Shown: one piece after another, positions 8,031-13,790 of the stretch
How the letters are laid out: the number at the start of each line of letters is the position of its first letter
How positions within the stretch are numbered: position 1 is the stretch's first letter
Assembly (NCBI GenBank): GCA_012799265.1
Contig: JAAZLP010000145.1
Location: 1 to 16,278, forward strand
Reading direction: 5' to 3'
DNA from: Phyllobacteriaceae bacterium
GTDB taxonomy: Bacteria; Pseudomonadota; Alphaproteobacteria; Rhizobiales; Devosiaceae
Length of the DNA: 16,278 nucleotides
Notes under the pieces: model-generated
Seen by the model: only the letters and a program-made list of their open reading frames with translations
Databases searched by the model: none
Told to the model about the DNA's origin: nothing
Translations under genes and position numbers: made by a program

Positions 8031-8064
8031 CGCCCGTCTCACAGGAGGCGGGCGTCTTGTTTTG
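8031..8064 (+). terminator. Intrinsic terminator of the secreted-protein gene
   Basis: A 10-bp GC-rich stem (8031-8040 with 8045-8054, one G-T pair) closes on the tetraloop ACAG and is followed by TCTTGTTTTG. It begins 25 bases after the stop codon. Confidence 0.8.
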
Positions 8065-8076
8065 CATGAAGCGGCG

Positions 8077-8105
8077 TTGACAGGGATCGGGCATTGCGCA
8101 ATCTT
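8077..8105 (+). promoter_or_regulatory. Probable sigma-70 promoter of the Gfo/Idh/MocA gene
   Basis: TTGACA at 8077-8082 matches the -35 consensus in all six positions. With a 17-base spacer the -10 falls at 8100-8105 (AATCTT), a poor match, which is common for regulated promoters. The -10 lies inside an inverted repeat. The site sits between the preceding terminator and the gene start at 8162. Confidence 0.45.
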
Positions 8106-8118
8106 GTATGGAAGATTG
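8099..8118. promoter_or_regulatory. Candidate operator overlapping the -10 (inverted repeat)
   Basis: CAATCTT (8099-8105) and AAGATTG (8112-8118) are a perfect 7-bp inverted repeat around GTATGG. After one mismatch, GC (8096-8097) and GC (8120-8121) extend the symmetry. The position on the -10 suits a repressor site. The obvious candidate is the GntR-family protein encoded at 9555; this pairing is inference. Confidence 0.45.
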
Positions 8119-8161
8119 AGCCAATCGGTTCAGGCCCTCCTTTCAAGACGACAGACCCGAA

Positions 8162-9466
8162 ATGAAATTTGCTATCGTCGGCACCGGTGGCCGGCATCAG
8201 ATGTTCCGCGACGCCGTTTGCCACACCCATGCCGAGACCGCCGAACTGGTGGCGCTCTGCGACGTCAATCAGAGCCGACTGGCGCTGTCGGCGTCAAAGG
8301 TGCCGAACCGGACGGGGAATGGCATTGCCACCTATCTGGCCGAGGATTTTGACCGGATGCTCTCTGAGCAGGCGCCGGATACGGTCATCGTCACGGTGCC
8401 TGATTATCTCCACGACGAATACATCATCCGCTCGCTGCGCGCGGGCAAGGATGTGATGACCGAAAAGCCGATGACCATCGACCTCGCGCGGCTCAAGCGT
8501 ATTCTCGATGTGCAGCGGGAGACGGGCAGGAAGGTCACCGTTACCTTCAACTACCGCTATTCACCGGCGCGGACGCAGCTCAAGGAAATCATCCAGAGCG
8601 GCGTCATTGGCGACATTACCGCGATTGATTTCCGCTGGTATCTCGACCGGGTACATGGGGCGGACTATTTCCGCCGCTGGCACCGCTACAAGGACAAATC
8701 CGGCGGGCTTCTGGTGCATAAGTCGACGCACCATTTTGACCTGTTGAACTGGTGGGCGGCGTCGACGCCGAAAAGCGTGTCGGCAACGGGGAAACGCGAT
8801 TTCTACACGCCGGAAATGGCGATCAAGCTGGGGCTCGAGGGGCATGACGAGCGCTGCCACACCTGTCCGGTGGCACATAAATGCGCGTTCCGCATGGACC
8901 TAGAGGCGGATGAGCCGCTGAAAGAGCTTTATCTCGATGCGGAGAATGACGACGGCTATTGGCGCGATAAATGCGTCTTTGCCGAGGACATCACCATCGA
9001 GGACACGATGCAGGTGCAGGCGCAATATGCGTCGGGGGCGTCGCTCAATTATACGCTGGTTGCCTATTCGCCCTGGGAAGGGCTGGAGGTGAAATTCCAC
9101 GGCACCAAGGGCGAGCTGACGCACAAGCATATCGAAGTGCATGGCGTCTTTGCCGGTGGGCATAGGGAGCGCGGCGGCGCCGATGAGGTGGAGGCGATGT
9201 CGACCGAGCTGCACCTGGCGGGCGAATTGCCCAAGAAGCTCGATGTGTGGACCGGCAGGGGCAGCCATGGCGGGGCGGACCCGATCATGCTGGGCTATCT
9301 CTTTGATCCCCAAAACTTGCCAGAGGACAAATATGGCCGCGCTTCCGATCAGGTGGCGGGGGCATGGTCGATCCTCACCGGGATTGCGGCCAATCGCTCC
9401 ATTGCCGAAGGCGGGGCGCGCATAGAGATAGACAGGATGCTGCAGGAGGCCGGGATCACGCTCTAA
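8162..9466 (+). CDS. Gfo/Idh/MocA family NAD(P)-dependent oxidoreductase with a four-cysteine insertion
   Basis: This 434-residue cytoplasmic dehydrogenase is likely to act on a sugar, polyol or uronate derivative; the substrate is unknown. The N-terminal Rossmann domain starts with KFAIVGTGGRHQMF (2-15), with ALCDVN at 31-36. The family motif EKPM is at 101-104, and the catalytic-type segment HKSTHHFDLLNWW is at 186-198, with His190, His191 and Asp193 as active-site candidates. Length is greater than the usual 330-390 because of an insertion after about residue 215. This insertion carries Cys232, Cys235, Cys241 and, farther on, Cys271 in a metal-site-like pattern. The ATG at 8162 has no clear Shine-Dalgarno. 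It is the first gene of a same-strand run and is followed 88 bases later by a GntR regulator, which suggests a small regulated catabolic unit. Confidence 0.92.
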   Translation: MKFAIVGTGGRHQMFRDAVCHTHAETAELVALCDVNQSRLALSASKVPNRTGNGIATYLAEDFDRMLSEQAPDTVIVTVPDYLHDEYIIRSLRAGKDVMTEKPMTIDLARLKRILDVQRETGRKVTVTFNYRYSPARTQLKEIIQSGVIGDITAIDFRWYLDRVHGADYFRRWHRYKDKSGGLLVHKSTHHFDLLNWWAASTPKSVSATGKRDFYTPEMAIKLGLEGHDERCHTCPVAHKCAFRMDLEADEPLKELYLDAENDDGYWRDKCVFAEDITIEDTMQVQAQYASGASLNYTLVAYSPWEGLEVKFHGTKGELTHKHIEVHGVFAGGHRERGGADEVEAMSTELHLAGELPKKLDVWTGRGSHGGADPIMLGYLFDPQNLPEDKYGRASDQVAGAWSILTGIAANRSIAEGGARIEIDRMLQEAGITL

Positions 9467-9554
9467 AGTAGAATGGCGCCAAGGCTTTTCGGCGCTGGAC
9501 AGGGCCGTGCCGATTCCCCAAGGAGGAGGCAGGGTCAGCACAAAGGAATCAGTC

Positions 9555-10235
9555 ATGGCCGAGACGGCGCAAGAACATGTTCCCGAAGAAACCATCGCCA
9601 TGCGCGTGGTGGGGACACTGCGCAACGAAATCGTGACCATGGCACTCAAGCCCGGCGATGCGATTTCGGAGAGCGATATTGCGGCGCGCTATGGCATTTC
9701 CCGCCAGCCGGTGCGCGAGGCGTTTATTCGCCTCGCCCAGCAGGGGCTGCTGCTGATCCGGCCCAAGCGGGCGACGGTCGTGAAGAAAATCTCGCCCGAT
9801 GGCGTGCGGCAGAGCCGGTTTATTCGCGAGAGCATCGAGGTGGAAATCATCCGCCGCGTGGCGGGCAATCCCGGACCGGATGCGGCGGCGGTTCTTGGGC
9901 AGCTGATCGCGGATCAGGAAAAAGCCTCGGGCGCTGGCGACAGCCGCGGCTTTCACCTGCTGGATGAACTCTTCCACCGCACGCTGGCGCGACTGGCGGG
10001 CGTTGAATATGCGTGGCAGCTGATCGACGACCACAAGATGCAGCTCGACCGGGTGCGCTATCTGACCCTGGGCGGCGCCTCGAGCCAGCGCGCCATCGCC
10101 GAGCACAAACTAATCGCCGAAGCGGTGAGCAAGGCCGACCCCAAGGCGGCCGAAGAGGCAATGCGCGCGCATCTGGCGCGGGCCGAAGTGCTGCTTAGCC
10201 AGACGATCGAGGATTTTCCGGACTATTTTGAATAG
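9555..10235 (+). CDS. GntR family transcriptional regulator, FCD (FadR) subfamily
   Basis: This 226-residue DNA-binding regulator has an N-terminal winged helix at about 12-76: LRNEIVTMALKPGDAISESD, then ARYGISRQPVREAFIRLAQQGLL as the recognition helix region. An all-helical FCD domain follows. Candidate metal or effector ligands are Asp137 and His141 (DELFH), His184 (EHKLI) and His206 (RAHLA), the usual FCD pattern. FCD regulators generally bind small carboxylates or sugar acids and often repress neighbouring catabolic genes. ATG 9555 is chosen because AAAGGA lies 7 bases upstream. An in-frame GTG at 9507 would add 16 residues but has no SD in place. The likely target is its neighbour, the Gfo/Idh/MocA gene, whose promoter has a symmetric site. 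Confidence 0.93.
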   Translation: MAETAQEHVPEETIAMRVVGTLRNEIVTMALKPGDAISESDIAARYGISRQPVREAFIRLAQQGLLLIRPKRATVVKKISPDGVRQSRFIRESIEVEIIRRVAGNPGPDAAAVLGQLIADQEKASGAGDSRGFHLLDELFHRTLARLAGVEYAWQLIDDHKMQLDRVRYLTLGGASSQRAIAEHKLIAEAVSKADPKAAEEAMRAHLARAEVLLSQTIEDFPDYFE

Positions 10236-10335
10236 GGCCGCCTTTCGAGCCCAAAGGTGATGGTGCTCGGGTTGACCGGGTGAGGCTTGCTAGGCAGTGT
10301 GCGGGTCCCGCCCTCCTGCCGTCGAGCCGCTTCAC

Positions 10336-12066
10336 ATGACCGAACCGGACTCCAAGCCGGACTGGAACCTCGTTCTTCCGCCGCTCAAGGCTGTTTATTC
10401 CCGGTTCCTGCGCGAAGAGCGCTGGATGCTGGCGCTGGTGGTCGTGGTCATGCTGGCGGGATCGGTGATGCTGGTCGTGACGCCGTTCCTCTTTTCGCGT
10501 CTCATCGACACGCTGGCAGCCGGCAATCTCGCAAGCGGGGCGCTGGCGGGGTTTCTCCTCTATGCGGTGATGCGCGGGCTGGGGACGGTGGCGGCCTATG
10601 CCAATAATTACCTGGCGGTGATTGCGGCGGAGAACCTCAACTTCATCGCGGCGACGAGCTTTTTCAGCCGGCTTTTGCAAAAACCGGGCAGCTTTTTCAT
10701 CGACAACAATCCGGTGGCCATTCAGACGGCGCGGCAGCAGGGGCAGTATTCGGTCTATGCGCTGATGCAGCTCGCCATCATCGTCTTCATCCCCGGCATT
10801 ACGCAGATCGTGCTGGCGGTGGGGCTGGTGGGTGCGGTGATCAATGTCGAGCTCATGGTCATCGTGGTGGTCTATGGGCTCTTTTTCATCGGGCTGACCT
10901 ATCTCGCCAATCGCTGGACGCGGCCGCTGCTCGACAAGGCCATTGAGGCGCAGCAGGACAATGCGCGCTTCATGGGTAATGCGGTGAACGCCATGGAAAC
11001 GCTGCGCTATTTCAACGGCGACCATTGGATCAGCGAGAAATTCACCGAGATCGCCAATATTTCGCGGACCAACTGGGTGCAGTGGTCGCGGCGGCGGATT
11101 TTGCTGGCCGGGATTTTTGGCGGCGGGCTCGCGGCGCAGCTGGCGGTGACCTATTGGGTGCTGCTGCCGCGCTTTGATGCAGGGCAGTTGAGCGTCGGCG
11201 ATATCGTCCTCATCAACATGATCCTCGTCCAGCTCAACCAGCCGTTCGAGATGATCGGGACCTCAGTCGACGAAATCATGCGCGCGGCCAGCCGGTTCAT
11301 GCCCTTTGCCAAGATGTGGATGGCGCCGGATGACCCGGGGCATCTGGGGCAGAAGAAGATCGATGTCGCGCGCGGCGAAATCCGGTTCGACAATGTCGGC
11401 TTCCGTTATGGCGAGCGGCAGACATTGCGCGATGTGAATTTTGTCGCGGGGCCGGGGCAGCTCAATTTCATCACCGGGGCGACGGGTTCGGGGAAATCGA
11501 CGCTGTTCAAGCTGGCGCTGAAATCGCTGGAGCCGACGGCAGGGCGGATTTTCGTTGATGGACTGGATCTGTCCGAAATCGACCGGACAAGCTGGTACGA
11601 CGCGGTGGGCGTGGTGCCGCAGGATGTGATGCTGCTCAACGATACGCTGGCAACCAACATTGTCCTCGGGCGCGAATTCGATCGCGAGCGGATGCGGCGG
11701 GCGGCGGCCAAGGCGAGCATTCTCGATTTCATTGATGGGCTGCCGGATGGCTTTGAGACAAGCGTAGGCGAACGCGGGCTGAAACTGTCGGGCGGGGAGC
11801 GGCAGCGCGTGTCGATTGCGCGGGCGCTTTATGCCGATCCGAAGGTTTTGTTTCTCGATGAGGCCAGCTCGGCGCTGGACGAGACGACAGAAGCCGAGAT
11901 CATGGGCGAACTGCGCCGGCTGATGGATGGGATGACCATTCTCGCCATTACGCATAGAAAGAGCGTGATCGGACCGGATGATCAGGTCATTGTGCTGGAG
12001 GGGACTTCGGCGCCAGAGACGGAGAGTGAGCATGAAGACGCGGCGGCTGGGCAAGACGGGCTTTGA
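10336..12066 (+). CDS. ABC exporter half-transporter (fused permease and ATPase)
   Basis: This 576-residue inner-membrane protein has an N-terminal membrane domain fused to a C-terminal nucleotide-binding domain, so it should work as a dimer. TM helices are near 30-54, 67-92, 143-165, 167-190, 255-277 and 287-300. The ATPase half shows Walker A GATGSGKS (381-388), Q-loop Gln429, signature LSGGERQ (484-490), Walker B VLFLDEA (504-510) and H-loop His540, all intact. A charged tail follows residue 555. The membrane domain has weak features of Atm1/ABCB-type exporters (for example ETLRYFNGD near 221-229), but I would not name a substrate. Start ATG 10336 is preferred over an in-frame GTG at 10297, since TEPDSKPDW resembles a normal soluble N-terminus; SD evidence is weak. 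The last 35 bases overlap the next gene. Confidence 0.9.
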   Translation: MTEPDSKPDWNLVLPPLKAVYSRFLREERWMLALVVVVMLAGSVMLVVTPFLFSRLIDTLAAGNLASGALAGFLLYAVMRGLGTVAAYANNYLAVIAAENLNFIAATSFFSRLLQKPGSFFIDNNPVAIQTARQQGQYSVYALMQLAIIVFIPGITQIVLAVGLVGAVINVELMVIVVVYGLFFIGLTYLANRWTRPLLDKAIEAQQDNARFMGNAVNAMETLRYFNGDHWISEKFTEIANISRTNWVQWSRRRILLAGIFGGGLAAQLAVTYWVLLPRFDAGQLSVGDIVLINMILVQLNQPFEMIGTSVDEIMRAASRFMPFAKMWMAPDDPGHLGQKKIDVARGEIRFDNVGFRYGERQTLRDVNFVAGPGQLNFITGATGSGKSTLFKLALKSLEPTAGRIFVDGLDLSEIDRTSWYDAVGVVPQDVMLLNDTLATNIVLGREFDRERMRRAAAKASILDFIDGLPDGFETSVGERGLKLSGGERQRVSIARALYADPKVLFLDEASSALDETTEAEIMGELRRLMDGMTILAITHRKSVIGPDDQVIVLEGTSAPETESEHEDAAAGQDGL

Positions 12067-13006
12067 GGTCAGCGAAATCGGGCTGGGCTGCTGGCAGCTG
12101 GGCGGGGATTTCGGGCCGGTGGGCGACGAGACGGCCAATGCCATTCTGGATGCGGCGCTGGCCTCCGGGATCACCTTCTGGGACACGGCTGACGTCTATG
12201 GCAGCGGGCTGAGCGAGAGCCGCATTGGCGCGCACGCCAAGGGGCCGGGCGTCAAGGTGGCGACCAAGCTGGGACGCTCGGGGACGCTTTTTCCCAGCAA
12301 ATATACCAAGGACGGCGTCCGCGAGAGCCTTGTGGGGTCGGCGCGGCGGCTGGGTGTAGAGCGGCTCGATCTGGCGCAGCTTCATTGCGTGCCGACCGAC
12401 GTTTTGCGCGATGGGGCAATCTTTGGCTGGATGGATGAATTCAAGGCCGAGGGGCTGGTGGCCCATTGGGGCGCGAGTGTCGAAACCATCGAAGAGGGCA
12501 TGATCTGCCTTGAGCAGGACGGCTGCGCGACGCTGCAGATCATCTTCAACCTTTTCCGCCAGGACGCGGCGGAAAAGTTGCTGCCGCTGGCCGCGGAGAA
12601 GGATGTCGGCATCATCGTGCGCCTGCCGCTGGCGAGCGGGCTGCTTAGTGGCAAGTTCGACAAGAATACGCGTTTCGATGAGAGCGATCACCGCAGCTAT
12701 AATCGCGACGGCGCGGCCTTCTCGGTGGGCGAGACTTTTTCGGGCATTCGCTTTGAGCGCGGCGTGGAACTGGTGGCCGAGCTCAAGGGGCTGGCCCCGG
12801 AAGGGGTGCCGCTGAGCCAGTTTGCGCTCCGCTGGATTTTGGATCATCCGCAGGTGTCGACGGTGATCGCGGGCGTATCGAAGCCCGAGCAGATCGCGGA
12901 CAATGTCGCTGCCAGCGAGCGCAAGAGCCTTTTCCCGGCGCTGATGAAGCAGCTCGGCGAGTGGTACGAAGAGAAGGTGAAGCCGGAAATTCGCGGCGGG
13001 GTGTGA
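12032..13006 (+). CDS. Aldo/keto reductase
   Basis: This 324-residue NADP(H)-dependent oxidoreductase should have a TIM-barrel fold and act in the cytoplasm. The N-terminal MKTRRLGKTGFEVSEIGLGC is typical of the family. The catalytic tetrad is visible: Asp51 and Tyr56 (DTADVYG), Lys79 (ATKLG) and His118 (QLHCV). The cofactor-binding region near the C-terminus reads STVIAGVSKPEQI. It resembles the broad YajO/general-stress-protein-69 type rather than a defined substrate class. ATG 12032 is 35 bases inside the exporter gene, with GGAG at 12021-12024 as SD, so translation is probably coupled. A biochemical link with the exporter, such as detoxification of a carbonyl compound, is only inferred. 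Confidence 0.93.
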   Translation: MKTRRLGKTGFEVSEIGLGCWQLGGDFGPVGDETANAILDAALASGITFWDTADVYGSGLSESRIGAHAKGPGVKVATKLGRSGTLFPSKYTKDGVRESLVGSARRLGVERLDLAQLHCVPTDVLRDGAIFGWMDEFKAEGLVAHWGASVETIEEGMICLEQDGCATLQIIFNLFRQDAAEKLLPLAAEKDVGIIVRLPLASGLLSGKFDKNTRFDESDHRSYNRDGAAFSVGETFSGIRFERGVELVAELKGLAPEGVPLSQFALRWILDHPQVSTVIAGVSKPEQIADNVAASERKSLFPALMKQLGEWYEEKVKPEIRGGV

Positions 13007-13015
13007 GGGGAAGAT

Positions 13016-13087
13016 TACCCCCTCCCTAGCTGCGCTAGGGCCTTTGCGGCCCAGCTTCGCTACCCTCCCCTCAAGGGGGGAGGGTGA
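13016..13087. repeat. Hairpin-rich GC element between convergent genes, possible REP-like repeat
   Basis: The 72-base segment holds three hairpins. CCCTAGC/GCTAGGG (13024-13030 and 13034-13040) has a 3-base loop. GGGCC/GGCCC (13038-13042 and 13048-13052) competes with the first for GGG. An 8- to 9-bp C-rich/G-rich stem spans 13063-13084. Its flanks are C-runs on the left and G-runs on the right. It lies between convergent aldo/keto reductase and brnA stop codons, so it could terminate both. Its appearance suggests a dispersed intergenic palindrome, but only one copy occurs in this window, so that is not proven. Confidence 0.5.
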
Positions 13088-13097
13088 CGCCGGTGAT

Positions 13098-13418
13098 TTA
13101 GCCGGTCTTGCGGGCGGCTTTTTCGGCCTCCGCCGCGGCAGCTTCCTTGGCCTTCTGGGCTTTCACATAGGCCTTCAGCACATCCTGCATGCGGGTGATG
13201 TGACCTTTGCCTTGCTGCTTGAAATAGAAGAACACCTCGGCGTCCAGCTTGAGATGGACGGAGGTCTTGTGATCAGGGCCAAACAGGGCAGCATTTTCCC
13301 AGAATTCGTCGCCGAGCTCGGGACCTTCGGGGGCGTTAGGGTCGTAAAATAACTCACCCCTATCCTTCATCGCCCGGATTTCTTCGAGCGTAGCCCTCTT
13401 GATATTTTCTTCTGTCAC
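13098..13418 (-). CDS. brnA: BrnA-family antitoxin
   Basis: This 106-residue antitoxin is expected to bind and neutralise BrnT and to repress the operon through a C-terminal ribbon-helix-helix-like domain. Family features are DEFWENA (37-43), VHLKLDAEVFFYFKQQGKG (54-72) and ITRMQDVLKAYVKAQ (74-88). The tail from about 89 is lysine- and alanine-rich. The start is GTG at 13418 (reading VTEENIK), supported by AGGAGG five bases upstream. The first 59 bases lie inside brnT in another frame. It ends at TAA (13098-13100), just beyond the hairpin-rich element. Confidence 0.88.
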   Translation of the reverse strand: MTEENIKRATLEEIRAMKDRGELFYDPNAPEGPELGDEFWENAALFGPDHKTSVHLKLDAEVFFYFKQQGKGHITRMQDVLKAYVKAQKAKEAAAAEAEKAARKTG

Positions 13419-13656
13419 GACGTCCTCCTAGCCAAGCGGAGATTAGTCTTACCCGCCCCGCACGCTCAGAATGGATGAGAACGTAGCATCGACCATCCAC
13501 CATGCCGGTGGATCGCCATCGCTGCTCGCCATAGTCGAAGCGGTTATCCGGCTCCGTCAGCACCCATTGTTCGAATATCAGCACGGCATCAAGGATATCG
13601 ACCGCATGTTTCTCGATATTCGAAAGCCGTTTCGCTTCGTCCCACCCGTAGTCCAT
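13360..13656 (-). CDS. brnT: BrnT-family ribonuclease toxin
   Basis: This 98-residue toxin has a RelE-like fold in the family and cleaves RNA to stop growth. Family pattern: MDYGWDEAKRLSNIEKHAVD at the N-terminus, an FEQWVLTEPD block (28-37), GEQRW (43-47), and VRLISAW followed by RRDRRKYQ (69-86). The usual SAR motif is SAW here, so one conserved arginine appears to be replaced by Trp75. The start is ATG 13656, where the family signature begins; the frame is open 18 codons further upstream to 13710 but without family similarity. A G-rich run (GGGGG) about 4 bases upstream is the only SD candidate. The C-terminus extends past the typical end and overlaps brnA by 59 bases. Confidence 0.85.
   Translation of the reverse strand: MDYGWDEAKRLSNIEKHAVDILDAVLIFEQWVLTEPDNRFDYGEQRWRSTGMVDGRCYVLIHSERAGRVRLISAWLGGRRDRRKYQEGYARRNPGDEG
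13424..13429 (-). promoter_or_regulatory. Ribosome-binding site of brnA, inside brnT
   Basis: On the minus strand this reads AGGAGG, five bases before the GTG at 13418. In the brnT frame the same bases encode part of the Gly-Gly-Arg stretch following SAW, so the antitoxin RBS is embedded in the toxin coding sequence. Confidence 0.75.
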
Positions 13657-13685
13657 GCTGCCCCCAAGCATAGTCGAGTAGAGAA

Positions 13686-13715
13686 AATGTACACGAAAAA
13701 TGTACACCACGTCAA
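13686..13715 (-). promoter_or_regulatory. Probable brnTA promoter
   Basis: On the minus strand TTGACG (13715-13710) is followed, after 18 bases, by TACATT (13691-13686). The -35 has one mismatch and the -10 two. Transcription would begin near 13679, about 20 bases before the brnT start at 13656. Confidence 0.45.
13687..13707. promoter_or_regulatory. Candidate BrnA operator: two TGTACA palindromes
   Basis: ATGTACAC occurs twice as an exact direct repeat (13687-13694 and 13700-13707), 13 bases apart start to start. Each copy contains the palindrome TGTACA. Both lie between the -35 and -10 of the brnTA promoter or overlap the -10. BrnA-type antitoxins are known to autoregulate through promoter palindromes, so the arrangement fits; the exact recognition sequence is inference. 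Confidence 0.45.
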
Positions 13716-13790
13716 ACTGGGGTCATCCCTCTAGCGGTCTTGGGGCGACGCACCTAACTTAGGGGTCTGAAAATCAAGAAGAGTAGCCTG

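Noticed and set aside
9473..9500. Hairpin GCGCC/GGCGC after the Gfo/Idh/MocA gene as a terminator
   Set aside because: The stem is only 5 bp and no T-run follows. Read-through into the GntR gene seems at least as likely.
13441..13790. Small plus-strand frame 13471-13734 as a gene
   Set aside because: It is antisense to brnT, which has clear family motifs, and it has no RBS or recognisable product.
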